Assembly: GCF_000421645.1 (NCBI RefSeq)
Contig: NZ_ATXK01000003.1
Span: 248,001 to 312,000, forward strand
Length of the DNA stretch: 64,000 nt
Reading direction: 5' to 3'
Source: Aurantimonas coralicida DSM 14790
GTDB taxonomy: Bacteria > Pseudomonadota > Alphaproteobacteria > Rhizobiales > Rhizobiaceae
The notes under the pieces are model-generated. The model had not been told where the DNA came from. It worked only from the letters and a program-made list of their open reading frames with translations, and ran no database searches. Below are positions 41,701 to 50,703 of this stretch, one piece after another; positions within the stretch are counted from its first letter, which is position 1; the number at the start of each line of letters is the position of its first letter. Both the position numbers and the translations under genes were made by a program.

Positions 41701-42627
41701 TTGGCGGCCGGATATCAGCAGGAAAAGCCGGTAGGCAGGCGGCGGGCCGATTCCGCGTCGATCGGGGCGGGCGAGTTCCCGATGACCGAGGCGGATTTCA
41801 CCAACATCGCGCGCATTCTCTACGATGACGCGGGCATCCATTTGTCGCCATCCAAGGCGACGCTGGTCTATTCGCGGCTGTCAAAGCGGCTGCGCAGCCT
41901 CGGCATGGAAAGCTTCCGCGACTATTGCGAGCATGTCGCCGGTGCGGGCGGCGCAGACGAGCGGATGAAGATGCTCGCCTCGCTGACCACCAACGTCACG
42001 CATTTCTTCCGCGAGCAGCATCATTTCGACCATCTGCGCAACAACCTGCTGCCGCCGCTCCTGGCGAGCGCCAAGCGGGGCGGACGCGTGCGCATCTGGT
42101 CGGCGGGCTGCTCCAACGGCCATGAACCCTATTCGATCGCCATGACCGTCCTGTCGATGATGCCGGATGCGGCCGATCATGACGTGCGCATCCTGGCCTC
42201 TGACATCGACCCGAACGTCGTGGCGACGGGCCGCGCCGGTATCTATCTGTCGAGCGACCTGCAAAACGTGCCGGCCGATCTGCGCCGGCGGTGGTTCCGC
42301 CCGGTGCACGGAGCCCCCGGCGGCAAGCGCGGGGCGACCGACGAAATGGCCTTCGAGGTCGCAGACACGATGCGCGATCTCGTTGCCTTCCGCGAGCTGA
42401 ACCTGATCGGCCAGTGGCCGATGAAGGGCATGTTCGACGCAATCTTCTGCCGGAACGTGACCATCTATTTCGACCAGACGACCCGCGAAAAGGTGTGGAA
42501 CCGCTTCGCCGAGCGCATCCTGCCGGACGGCTTTCTCTATGTCGGCCATTCCGAGCGGGTCACCGGACCGGCGTCCAACACGCTCAGCTACGAATCCAAC
42601 ACCTCCTATCGCAAGGCTGGTGGCTGA
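41701..42627 (+). CDS. cheR: Chemotaxis protein methyltransferase CheR
   Basis: This SAM-dependent enzyme methylates receptor glutamates. The N-terminal helical domain reads FTNIARILYDDAGIHLSPSKATLVYSRLSKRLRSLG, followed by VTHFFREQHHFD. The SAM-binding motif IWSAGCSNGHEPYSIAM and IFCRNVTIYFD come after it. The start is uncertain: ATG 41782 (281 aa) is the minimal choice. TTG 41701 has a GGAG about nine bases upstream and keeps a short N-terminal extension like those I recall in rhizobial CheR. GTG 41692 is a third option. Confidence 0.93.
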   Translation: MAAGYQQEKPVGRRRADSASIGAGEFPMTEADFTNIARILYDDAGIHLSPSKATLVYSRLSKRLRSLGMESFRDYCEHVAGAGGADERMKMLASLTTNVTHFFREQHHFDHLRNNLLPPLLASAKRGGRVRIWSAGCSNGHEPYSIAMTVLSMMPDAADHDVRILASDIDPNVVATGRAGIYLSSDLQNVPADLRRRWFRPVHGAPGGKRGATDEMAFEVADTMRDLVAFRELNLIGQWPMKGMFDAIFCRNVTIYFDQTTREKVWNRFAERILPDGFLYVGHSERVTGPASNTLSYESNTSYRKAGG

Positions 42628-42632
42628 TCGTG

Positions 42633-43757
42633 ATGGACCGCGCCGACCCGAACCAGATTGCGGATTCGTCCAGTGGATCCGACCCGCGTGATTCCGGACG
42701 GAGCAGAGCACCGATGACGGCACCCGCAACCGTTCTCATCGTCGACGATTCCATGACCATGCGAGCGCTCATCCGCAACGTTCTGAAGAACGACCGCGGC
42801 ATCGAAGTGGTCGGCGAGGCGGCCAATCCCTTCGAGGCGCGCGAGAAGATGAAGGCGCTCGATCCCGACGTGGTGACGCTCGACGTCGAGATGCCCAACA
42901 TGAACGGCATCGACTTCCTGCAGAAGATCATGCAACTGCGGCCGACCCCGGTGATCATGGTGTCGAACCTCACCGCGCCCGGAGCGTCGGCGACCCTCGA
43001 AGCTCTGGAGATCGGCGCCTTCGACTGCATTGCCAAGCCCGGCGCCGGCGACAACACGTTCGATACCCTGCCGGGGCTGATCAAGGAGGCCGCGCAGGCC
43101 AAGGGCCGTCTGGTGAAGCGTCGGGGGAGGGTGGCTGCACCGGCGACGCGCACCGCGCCGTCTCCGCGCGCGCCGCACGAGATCTCCTGCTCGCCCACCG
43201 GCCCCGAGCTGATCGGCATCGGCTCGTCGACCGGCGGCGTCGAGGCGCTGACCCAGGTTCTGGCCGAGTTCCCGGCCGACTGCCCGCCGACGCTGATCGT
43301 GCAGCATCTGCCCGCTGCCTTCACCGGTTCCTTCGCGGCGCGGCTCGACCGGCTCTGCCCGGCTCGTGTGACCGAAGCCAAGGATGGCGACGTCCTGCGG
43401 CCCGGCCATATCTATCTGGCCCCCGGTGGCGGCCGGCACATGGTCCTGCGCAAGGCGATGCAGCCCTATATCTCGCTGGTCGCCGACGATCCGGTCTCCG
43501 GGCATCGCCCGTCGGTGGACGTCCTGTTCGCGTCCATCGCCAAGAACTTCAAGGGCCGCTCCAGCGGCGTGATCCTGACCGGCATGGGCCGCGACGGCGC
43601 GCAGGGGCTCCTGGAAATGCGCAAGGGTGGCTCGCGTACCCTAGCGCAGGACGAGGCGAGTTCGCTCGTCTACGGCATGCCGCGGGTGGCCTACGAGATC
43701 GGCGCCGCGGAGAAGAGGGTCCCTCTTGCCAGAGTGACACGGCAAGTCTTTGCCTGA
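42633..43757 (+). CDS. cheB: Chemotaxis methylesterase/response regulator CheB
   Basis: This ~374-aa protein has a receiver domain (D38/D39, phosphoacceptor D84) joined to a methylesterase domain with the catalytic Ser199 (GSSTGG), His225 (VQHLP) and a late Asp in LTGMGRDGA. It demethylates and deamidates receptors to reset adaptation. ATG 42633 lies five bases after cheR; ATG 42714, directly before the receiver, is a possible alternative start. Confidence 0.95.
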   Translation: MDRADPNQIADSSSGSDPRDSGRSRAPMTAPATVLIVDDSMTMRALIRNVLKNDRGIEVVGEAANPFEAREKMKALDPDVVTLDVEMPNMNGIDFLQKIMQLRPTPVIMVSNLTAPGASATLEALEIGAFDCIAKPGAGDNTFDTLPGLIKEAAQAKGRLVKRRGRVAAPATRTAPSPRAPHEISCSPTGPELIGIGSSTGGVEALTQVLAEFPADCPPTLIVQHLPAAFTGSFAARLDRLCPARVTEAKDGDVLRPGHIYLAPGGGRHMVLRKAMQPYISLVADDPVSGHRPSVDVLFASIAKNFKGRSSGVILTGMGRDGAQGLLEMRKGGSRTLAQDEASSLVYGMPRVAYEIGAAEKRVPLARVTRQVFA

Positions 43758-43792
43758 CCGGTCGATGTTTCTCGAACATTGTTTCAAGTCAG

Positions 43793-43804
43793 CGCAAAAT
43801 TCGA
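43793..43804 (+). promoter_or_regulatory. Weak CGCAA-type element upstream of second cheY
   Basis: CGCAAAATTCGATCCGG resembles the fliF element (CGCAAGCTTCGACCGG) but lacks the G of CGCAAG. It sits 75 bp before the second cheY, in the only sizeable gap of the che operon. It may mark an internal promoter. Confidence 0.25.
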
Positions 43805-43867
43805 TCCGGATGAGAGAATCTCTTCATAAAATTCCCCTCTAATAGGGATCCGACAAGGATAGACCCC

Positions 43868-44257
43868 ATGAGCATTGCAGACCGGATCAGAGTTCTCATC
43901 GTCGACGATCATCGTACCAGCCGAATGCTGATACGCGACGCGTTGGAACAACTTGGAATCAAGCAGATCATCTTTGCCGTCGATGGTGAAGAAGCGTTGC
44001 AGACGATGATGACGTCGCCATGCCACATCATCATCTCGGACTTCAACATGCCCAAGCTGGACGGAATCCAGCTCCTGAAGGCCGTGCGGTCCTATGCGCC
44101 GACGAAGAAGACGCCCTTCATCATCCTGACGGGACAGGGCGACCGCGAGCTGGTGCAGCGCGCGGCCCAGTTCGGCGTCAACAACTTCCTGGCCAAGCCG
44201 ATCACCGTCCCTGTCCTCAAGAAGACCATGGAAGCGGTGGTCGGTCGTCTTCAGTAA
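43868..44257 (+). CDS. cheY2: Chemotaxis response regulator CheY (second copy)
   Basis: This 129-aa receiver has D13/D14, phosphoacceptor D58 in [12 protein letters not shown], Thr88 and Lys110 (LAKPIT). By analogy with Sinorhizobium, this copy next to cheD is probably the one that binds the motor. The 110-bp gap before it contains a weak CGCAA-type element, so it may have extra regulation. The stop overlaps the cheD start (TAATG). Confidence 0.95.
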   Translation: MSIADRIRVLIVDDHRTSRMLIRDALEQLGIKQIIFAVDGEEALQTMMTSPCHIIISDFNMPKLDGIQLLKAVRSYAPTKKTPFIILTGQGDRELVQRAAQFGVNNFLAKPITVPVLKKTMEAVVGRLQ

Positions 44258-44796
44258 TGCTGAACCGGTCGGGAATGCAGCGCATACATGTCATGCAAGG
44301 CGAGGCCCGGGTGGCGACGGGACCAGATACGGTTCTGACGACGCTGCTGGGATCCTGCGTTGCGGCCTGCATCCACGATCGGGTGGCGGGGGTCGGCGGC
44401 ATGAACCACTTCCTGTTGCCGGGCGCCGGCGATTCGGAAAGCGGCCGCACGGAGAGCTTCGGCCTGTATCTGATGGAACTGCTGATCAACGGGCTGCTGC
44501 AGCAGGGCGCGCGTCGCGAGAATCTCGAGGCGAAGCTGTTCGGCGGCGCCCAGACCGTCGATCGCCTGTCGAATGTCGGCTCGAAGAATGCCGTCTTCGC
44601 CGAGCGCTTCCTGCGTACCGAGAAGATCACCTATCTGGGCGGCAGCCTGGGCGGGGAATCGGGACGCCGCATCGAGTACTGGCCGCATTCCGGCCGGGCC
44701 CGGCAGATCCTGTTCGCGCCGACGGCGATGCCGCAGATTCCGGTGGCCCGTCCTGTTCGCAAGCCCGATGCCATCGGCGACGTGGAACTTTTCTGA
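44257..44796 (+). CDS. cheD: Chemoreceptor glutamine deamidase CheD
   Basis: This 179-aa enzyme has the catalytic Cys in [12 protein letters not shown] and His in GGMNHFLLP. It continues with LEAKLFGGA and [14 protein letters not shown]. It deamidates receptor Gln residues to Glu and can affect CheY-P turnover. Start ATG 44257 shares a base with the cheY2 stop; ATG 44275 is an alternative. Confidence 0.95.
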   Translation: MLNRSGMQRIHVMQGEARVATGPDTVLTTLLGSCVAACIHDRVAGVGGMNHFLLPGAGDSESGRTESFGLYLMELLINGLLQQGARRENLEAKLFGGAQTVDRLSNVGSKNAVFAERFLRTEKITYLGGSLGGESGRRIEYWPHSGRARQILFAPTAMPQIPVARPVRKPDAIGDVELF

Positions 44797-44872
44797 AAGG
44801 GATCGCGACGTACTCTGGCGGGCCGTCTCGAACCATTGTCTCGTTCAATTCTAGCGATCGAAGCGAATTTCC

Positions 44873-45235
44873 ATGTCGATGAGCTCCCTGTCCGACCTTT
44901 TCAGGACCCTCTCCCTCGAGCTGCGGGAACTCGCCAGGGATGCCGAGGCGATGCACGACCTCGTCTGTCCTGACCACGCGAAGCAGGATGCCGCCTATGT
45001 GCGCGCCGTGCAGCGGATCGACCGCACCCAGCAGACGCTGTGCAATCTCTCCACCTTCCTCGAGGCCGCCCGGGACGAACTGCCGGAGAGCTATGAAGTC
45101 GCGCTGAAATCGGCGCTGGAGACCGTGCGCCTGAACGATCTCAAGCTGCGTCTCGTCCCCTCGGCCCACGGCGTTGCCGCTGCGGTGTCGGACGATTCCG
45201 ACGGCGAGATGGAACTGTTCTCTCAGGCCTCCTGA
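44873..45235 (+). CDS. CheT-like small protein at end of che operon
   Basis: This 120-aa acidic, helical protein begins MSMSSLSDLFRTLSLELRELARDAEAMHDLV, contains a second helix (QRIDRTQQTLCNLSTFLEAARDELPESYEVALKSALETVRLNDLKLRL), and ends in an acidic tail. No catalytic motif is seen. The place after cheD and before fliF matches cheT (orf10) of Sinorhizobium. Sequence-level orthology is not proven here. Confidence 0.75.
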   Translation: MSMSSLSDLFRTLSLELRELARDAEAMHDLVCPDHAKQDAAYVRAVQRIDRTQQTLCNLSTFLEAARDELPESYEVALKSALETVRLNDLKLRLVPSAHGVAAAVSDDSDGEMELFSQAS

Positions 45236-45340
45236 CCGGCCCGGACTGCTCCGGCGCTTTGCCGCACGACGCCAGTCACTCGCCCAGATTGCATTCTCCG
45301 ACAGGTTTCTCTCGTTAACCCTTCATTAACCGTGGTCTCG

Positions 45341-45350
45341 CGCAAGCTTC
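45341..45350 (+). promoter_or_regulatory. CGCAAG flagellar element upstream of fliF
   Basis: CGCAAGCTTC followed by GACCGG, 67 bp before the fliF ATG and just after GTTAACCCTTCATTAACC (45314-45331). In Brucella the fliF promoter is reported to be bound by FtcR, so this region is the first place to test for FtcR binding. Confidence 0.55.
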
Positions 45351-45407
45351 GACCGGCATGGTCCGCTCGTACTTCGCAGTCACAGTTAAGGCAGGGTAGA
45401 GAGATCC

Positions 45408-47099
45408 ATGGCGCTTGCCGTTGGCGGAAAAGCTCAACAGCTTTTGACGAATCTGACCGCGCTCGGTCCACGCAGGCTCGGAGCTCTGGGTCTGGTCGGA
45501 CTGCTCGTGGTCGCCCTGGTCGGACTCGGCAGCTACTACCTGTCGCGTCCCGACATGGAGACGCTCTATTCCGGGCTCGACCGCACCGACGTGACGCGCA
45601 TCGGCGCGGCGCTGACTGAAGCGGGTATCCCCTTCGACGTCGATTCCAAGGGCGACGCCATTCTCACGCCCTTCTCGCAGACGGCCCCGGCGCGCATGCT
45701 GCTCGCCGAAAAGGGATTGCCGCGTTCCGAGAACGCCGGCTACGAACTCTTTGACAATCTCGGCTCGATCGGCCTGACCTCCTTTATGCAGGAGATCACC
45801 CGGGTCCGCGCGCTGGAGGGTGAGATCGCCCGCACCATCCAGACCCTGCGCAACGTGCGCGCCGCCCGCGTCCACATCGTCCTGCCCGACAAGGGCTCGT
45901 TCCGCCGCGAACAGCAGAAGCCGTCGGCGAGCGTCGTCGTGCGCACCGAGAACGGCAATGATTTCGGTTCCGCCCAGGCCATCCGCTCGCTGGTCGCCTC
46001 GGCGATCCCGTCCATGACGCCGGAAGAGGTGACCATCCTCAACGCCGACGGCACGCTTCTGGCGTCCGGCGACGAAGGCGTTTCGGCCGCGCCCACCAAG
46101 CTGTTCGGCATCGAAAGCGTCGTCTCCAAGGACATCGAGCAGTCGATCCGCCGCACCCTCGCGCCCTATCTCGGCATCGGCAACTTCCAGACCAGCGTCG
46201 TTGCCCGGCTCGACACCGATCGCAAGCAGATCAGCGAGCGCATCTTCGATCCCGAAAGCCGGGTCGAGCGCTCGACCCGCACCATCCGCGAGAACAACCA
46301 GTCGGCCAACCGCGCCAGCGAGACCCCGGTGGGCGTCGAGCAGGACGTCCGCGAAGTCGACGCGCCCCCGGCAGGCGGCGGTGCCGGCGAGCAATCGTCG
46401 GAAGAGACCGAGCGCCGCGAGGAACTCACCAACTACGAGATCAACGAGAAGACCATCTCCACGACCAGCGACGGCTATCAGGTCGAACGCCTGTCGGTGG
46501 CTGTTGTCGTCGACCGCAAGCGTGTGCTCGAAGCCATTGGCGAGAACCCGACCGACGCCCAGATCGACGCGCGGATCGGCGAGATCAAGTCTCTGGTCGC
46601 CTCGGCGTCGGGCTTCTCGGCCGATCGCGGCGACCAGATCGAGGTGACCGCCGTCGACTTCATCGCTTCCGACGACGCCCTCGAGCCGATCCCGGCGCCG
46701 GGTCTCGGCGAGATGTTCATACGCCAGTCCGGCACGCTCATCAACGCCATCACCATCCTCGCCGTGGCGATCATGCTGATCTGGTTCGGTCTCAAGCCGG
46801 CCGTCCGGGCCATCGCCGCCATGCCGGCCGCCGAAGGGACCACCCTGGCCGCGCTGGACGACGACGAGATGCCGGAGCTGGACGACGATGCCCGTGCCCT
46901 GTCGGAAAGCCTCCTGGAGAACCTGAACTACGATTCCGATCCGGCCGGCGGCTCGGGCAACGAGATCGGCTTCCTCGACGACCTCAACTTCAATGTGGGC
47001 AATTCGCCGAGAGCCCGCCTCGAGCGGCTCCTGGACCACAACGAAGAGCATGCCGCCACCGTCATGAAGCAGTGGCTCAACCAGAAAGAGGCGGCCTAA
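45408..47099 (+). CDS. fliF: Flagellar MS-ring protein FliF
   Basis: This 563-aa ring protein has transmembrane helices at about residues 24-45 and near 440-465. The YscJ-like periplasmic domain shows METLYSGLDRTDVTRIGAALTEAGIPF and VRAARVHIVLPDKGSFRREQQKPSASVVV. The C-terminal tail (SPRARLERLLDHNEEHAATVMKQWL) is the FliG-binding segment. It heads the fliF-(fliH-like)-motB-motC-fliK unit and is the platform on which the basal body is built. Confidence 0.96.
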   Translation: MALAVGGKAQQLLTNLTALGPRRLGALGLVGLLVVALVGLGSYYLSRPDMETLYSGLDRTDVTRIGAALTEAGIPFDVDSKGDAILTPFSQTAPARMLLAEKGLPRSENAGYELFDNLGSIGLTSFMQEITRVRALEGEIARTIQTLRNVRAARVHIVLPDKGSFRREQQKPSASVVVRTENGNDFGSAQAIRSLVASAIPSMTPEEVTILNADGTLLASGDEGVSAAPTKLFGIESVVSKDIEQSIRRTLAPYLGIGNFQTSVVARLDTDRKQISERIFDPESRVERSTRTIRENNQSANRASETPVGVEQDVREVDAPPAGGGAGEQSSEETERREELTNYEINEKTISTTSDGYQVERLSVAVVVDRKRVLEAIGENPTDAQIDARIGEIKSLVASASGFSADRGDQIEVTAVDFIASDDALEPIPAPGLGEMFIRQSGTLINAITILAVAIMLIWFGLKPAVRAIAAMPAAEGTTLAALDDDEMPELDDDARALSESLLENLNYDSDPAGGSGNEIGFLDDLNFNVGNSPRARLERLLDHNEEHAATVMKQWLNQKEAA

Positions 47100-47102
47100 G
47101 CC

Positions 47103-48068
47103 ATGATCTCTCTCGCCCAATACCTGCCCGAGCTGGACGCCGATACCGACATGCCGGCCCGCCCCGGGGCGTCGGCCCGCGAGGCGACAATCTTCGAACC
47201 GCTGGCGCTCGTCGCCGCCAATCAGGCACGCCCCGCGGCCCAGACCAAGACCTCGCCGATCCCAGAAATGGAGGTCGAGGAAGAGGACGAGGCCGAGACC
47301 GGTGCAGCCGACATCGACTTTGCCGCGCAGTTCGCCGGCGAGGACGACGGCGAGACCCCGGCACCGGCCGGCATGCTGCCGGGCTTCTCGGCGCTTGATC
47401 TCGATGACGACGATGCCGATGGCGCCGCCGGCGGGTTGCCGGATCTCGGCGGCTTCGATGCGCCGGACTTCGATCCCGATGCGGCGATGAACGGCTTCGG
47501 CGACGAGGCGGAGGCCGGTCTGCCGGACCTCACCGCCGCACCTTTGGGCGAGCTCGATCCGCTGGAGGCGGCCCGTGAGGCGGGCATCCAGCAGGGCAGG
47601 GCGGAAGCCGAGGCCGAGGCGGCGGCGGCACTGAACGAGGCGCGAGAAACGGCGGAAGCGGCGAAGGCTGCGGCCGTCGAGGCGGCGCGCGGCGAATGGG
47701 CTGGCGAGGAGGGCGAGCAGATGGGCGCGCTCCTGACCGATCGGCTCGACCGGATCGAGACCATCGTGCGGGCCTCGCTGTCGAGCGTTCTGAAGCCGAT
47801 CGCGCTCGATGCGCGCCGGCGTCAGACCGTCCTGGAACTGGCCGACGCGGTCCACATGCTGATCGGCGACGGCAAGGCTTTGAACATCCGCGTCACCGGC
47901 CCGGCCGATCTGCTCGAGGCGCTGGAACAGGCGCTCGGCAAGCGCAAGGCCTTCATCGTTTGTGAACCCGACCCCGACATGGTCGAGGTGAGAATTGAAT
48001 GCGACCAGACCGTCGTCGAGACACGACTGATGGGCTGGCGCACGGCACTGGAAGAGGCGCTCGCGTGA
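47103..48068 (+). CDS. FliH-like flagellar assembly protein with long acidic N-terminal region
   Basis: This 321-aa protein starts three bases after fliF. Residues ~40-160 are strongly acidic and low-complexity (runs of D, E, A, G and P). The C-terminal half has an Ala/Glu-rich coiled coil (LDPLEAAREAGIQQGRAEAEAEAAAALNEARETAEAAKAAAVEAARGE) and a folded end (VIEPD-like FIVCEPDPDMVEVRIECDQTVVETRL). This layout is that of FliH/YscL stalk proteins that regulate FliI. No other fliH candidate is seen, but the assignment is by architecture only. Confidence 0.65.
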   Translation: MISLAQYLPELDADTDMPARPGASAREATIFEPLALVAANQARPAAQTKTSPIPEMEVEEEDEAETGAADIDFAAQFAGEDDGETPAPAGMLPGFSALDLDDDDADGAAGGLPDLGGFDAPDFDPDAAMNGFGDEAEAGLPDLTAAPLGELDPLEAAREAGIQQGRAEAEAEAAAALNEARETAEAAKAAAVEAARGEWAGEEGEQMGALLTDRLDRIETIVRASLSSVLKPIALDARRRQTVLELADAVHMLIGDGKALNIRVTGPADLLEALEQALGKRKAFIVCEPDPDMVEVRIECDQTVVETRLMGWRTALEEALA

Positions 48069-49306
48069 CCGATCAGTCCGGGGCGGGGCATCTGGACCGT
48101 CAGGAAATCATTATCGTGCGCCGCCGCGGCGGCAACGGCGAGGAGGCCCATCACGGCGGCGTCTGGAAGATCGCCTTCGCCGACTTCATGACGGCAATGA
48201 TGGCCTTCTTCCTGGTGATGTGGCTGACCCAGGCCTCCGACATGGCGACGCGCAAGCAGGTCGCCCAGTATTTCAATCCGATCCGTCTCAACGACGCGTC
48301 GCCGGCCACGCGCGGCGTCGAGCAGTCCGACGACGGCGCCTCGCGCGACGAGAACGAGAACGGCGTCAGCAAGGCCGACACCAACGGCGATCCCCACGGC
48401 AAGCCGCTGGCCGGCGATCAGGAGGGCGGCGAGGAAGAAGCGCTGTTCCGCGATCCCTATGCGGTGCTCGCCGAGATCGCCGCCGAGGGCGCGTCCGAAA
48501 CAACGGGCGAATTGCAGGGCAAGCCGGATGGCACGGGCCTGCCGGGCCTGAATGGCGGCGACGCTTATCGTGATCCGTTCGATCCCGCATCCTGGCAGCT
48601 CTCCCCGAACGCCACCGAGAGCGCAACGGTCATGGACGAGGCGCCGCCGAGTGAGTTCAAGACCGCGGTGCTGCCGAATGACATGTCGGACGAGCCGGTG
48701 CCGGTGGATGCGGAAACGCAGGCCGAGGCGGTTGCCGAGGCCAAGGCAGAGGCCGACGCCGGGACTGCCGATGCCGAAGAAGCCGAACTGGCCGAGGCCG
48801 GTGCGGACGCCGAGCCCGCGGATGGCGATGCCGTTGCGCAGGCCGACCGTGCCGACGAGCTCAAGGCCGAGATCGCCGCCGAATTCGCCCGTCAGGGCGA
48901 GCACCTGCCGACCAATTTCGAGGTCGTGCCGGGCGAAGGCGGCGTGACCATCTCGATCGCCGACGACATGATGTCGGGCATGTTCGAGGTCGGATCGGCC
49001 CGGCCGACGCCGCAGGTCGTCGCCATGATGGAGCGCATTGCCTCCGTCCTGTCGAAGCAGCCCGGCAACGTCTCCATCCGCGGCCATACCGACTCCCGGC
49101 CGTTCCGCAGCGCCCAGTACGACAACTGGCGCCTGTCCACCGCCCGCGCCCACATGGCCTATTACATGCTGGCCCGCGGCGGCCTGGAAGAAGACCGTGT
49201 CAAGGCGATCGAGGGTGTCGCCGACCGCGCGCCGAAGATCGCTGACGATCCCGAGGCGGCGGCGAACCGCCGGATCGAGATCCTGCTGACCGAGCCGGCG
49301 CAATGA
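48065..49306 (+). CDS. motB: Flagellar motor stator protein MotB
   Basis: This 413-aa protein starts at GTG 48065 (GTGA overlap with the previous gene). The single transmembrane helix carries the proton-binding D40 in FADFMTAMMAFFLVMWL. The OmpA-like peptidoglycan-binding domain lies at the C-terminus (NVSIRGHTDSRPFR and WRLSTARAHMAYYML). A linker of about 200 residues between them is very acidic and Ala/Glu-rich, longer than in enteric MotB (~310 aa). This extra region is the rhizobial site for MotC interaction in published work, as I recall. Confidence 0.94.
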   Translation: MTDQSGAGHLDRQEIIIVRRRGGNGEEAHHGGVWKIAFADFMTAMMAFFLVMWLTQASDMATRKQVAQYFNPIRLNDASPATRGVEQSDDGASRDENENGVSKADTNGDPHGKPLAGDQEGGEEEALFRDPYAVLAEIAAEGASETTGELQGKPDGTGLPGLNGGDAYRDPFDPASWQLSPNATESATVMDEAPPSEFKTAVLPNDMSDEPVPVDAETQAEAVAEAKAEADAGTADAEEAELAEAGADAEPADGDAVAQADRADELKAEIAAEFARQGEHLPTNFEVVPGEGGVTISIADDMMSGMFEVGSARPTPQVVAMMERIASVLSKQPGNVSIRGHTDSRPFRSAQYDNWRLSTARAHMAYYMLARGGLEEDRVKAIEGVADRAPKIADDPEAAANRRIEILLTEPAQ

Positions 49307-50703
49307 TCATGGGTTGCCTGTTCACCGAACGCCGGCTGGGGCTGGGCGTGATCGCCTGCGGCCTGATGCTGACGACCGCCATGCCGGTGGCATGGGCGGC
49401 CGGAGAGAGCGCATCGGCGCCGGCCAGCGTCGCCGAGCGGGTGCGCCAGGCCGGCGAGGATGCGATCCGCTCCGAAGGCGGCGACGCGGGCGAACCGGAG
49501 GCCCATTCGGACGAAGCCGCCCGCGAACATGCGGAGGCCGCAACGGATGGCGAGCCCGACGCGCATGAGGACGAGAACGGCGACGGCACCGGGCCCTGGC
49601 CGCGCGAACGGGCCCCGATGCCCTACGAGATCGTGCGCTCGGTGCAGTTCCTGCAGGATCAGGTGGCCCGTGGCAACGGGGCCGCGATCCGCGTGCAGGC
49701 GCAGCTTCTGCGTCGCTACGGCCCTACCTTCCTCGAACAGACGCCCGAAGTGTGGACCGACCCGCGCAATCTGCGCGCCGCGGCCCTGTTCGTCCTGAGC
49801 GGAGGCCCGCCCGCGGTCCTGCGTGGCATCCTGTCGACCGCGACCATCGATGGCGACGAACGGGCCCTGCTCGACGGCGCACTGGCTTATGTCGAGAACC
49901 GTGCGCGGGACGCGCGCGCGGCATTGGTGCCGATCGACGTGTCGGAGATGGACACGGCCCTTGCCGCTCAGCTGAACCTGGCGGTCGCGCAGCTCCTGCA
50001 GAAGGACGCGCCGGCCGATGCGCTGCACCGGCTGGAGCAGGTGATGCTGGCGGCGCCCGGCACGCTTCTGGAAGAGGCGGCGCTGCGGATGGGCGTGCTG
50101 CTCGCCGAGGGCATCGGCTCCCATGCGGCCGCCGATCGCTACGCGCGGCAATATTTCGACCGCTTTGCTGATTCCGCCTATGCCGGCAATTTCCGCGCCC
50201 GCTTCTCGGCGGTCTACGCGGCACGGCCGGCGGAGACCAAGGACGCAACGGTCGCCACGATCGATAACGCCACCGCCCGCATCCCGGACGACCAGCGGCT
50301 GGCGATCTTCCTAGCCGTGGCGCGCCGGGCGCTGGTCGGCGGCAATCTGCCGCTCGCCGCCGCTATGGCGACCGAGGCGCTGGAGAACGGCGATGCCGTG
50401 CCCGCCGACAGCCAGCGCGCGCTGCTCTACAAGACCGCTGCCACGCTGACGACGGGCAATCCGGTCGAGGCGCGTGTCGCGCTGGAAGCGATCGACGTCG
50501 CGACGCTCCATCCCGCCGATCGCAAGCTGCACGAGGCCGCCTACGAGGTGCTCAGCGAGATGCGCAAGCCGCTGATGGCCGCCAATATCGACCCCGCCGA
50601 GCGCTACGGTCCGCAGCCGCCCGTCGAGCAATCCGCCGTTCTGACCCGGGGAGCCGCGCTCCTCGACGCCGTTCGCGGCGACCTGAAGAGAGCCACGCCG
50701 TGA
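49303..50703 (+). CDS. motC: Periplasmic motility protein MotC
   Basis: This 466-aa exported protein has a signal peptide (ending about AWA-AGES), an acidic segment, and an all-helical body (YEIVRSVQFLQDQVARGNGAAIRVQAQLLRRYGPTF). It overlaps motB at the ATGA. In Sinorhizobium, MotC binds the periplasmic part of MotB and is needed to activate the stator, with MotE as its chaperone; both partners are present here. ATG 49309 is an alternative start. Confidence 0.92.
   Translation: MIMGCLFTERRLGLGVIACGLMLTTAMPVAWAAGESASAPASVAERVRQAGEDAIRSEGGDAGEPEAHSDEAAREHAEAATDGEPDAHEDENGDGTGPWPRERAPMPYEIVRSVQFLQDQVARGNGAAIRVQAQLLRRYGPTFLEQTPEVWTDPRNLRAAALFVLSGGPPAVLRGILSTATIDGDERALLDGALAYVENRARDARAALVPIDVSEMDTALAAQLNLAVAQLLQKDAPADALHRLEQVMLAAPGTLLEEAALRMGVLLAEGIGSHAAADRYARQYFDRFADSAYAGNFRARFSAVYAARPAETKDATVATIDNATARIPDDQRLAIFLAVARRALVGGNLPLAAAMATEALENGDAVPADSQRALLYKTAATLTTGNPVEARVALEAIDVATLHPADRKLHEAAYEVLSEMRKPLMAANIDPAERYGPQPPVEQSAVLTRGAALLDAVRGDLKRATP

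Noticed and set aside
45315-47855. 846-codon minus-strand frame over fliF and the fliH-like gene
   Set aside because: It is antisense to fliF, has biased composition and no motifs. Treated as a shadow.
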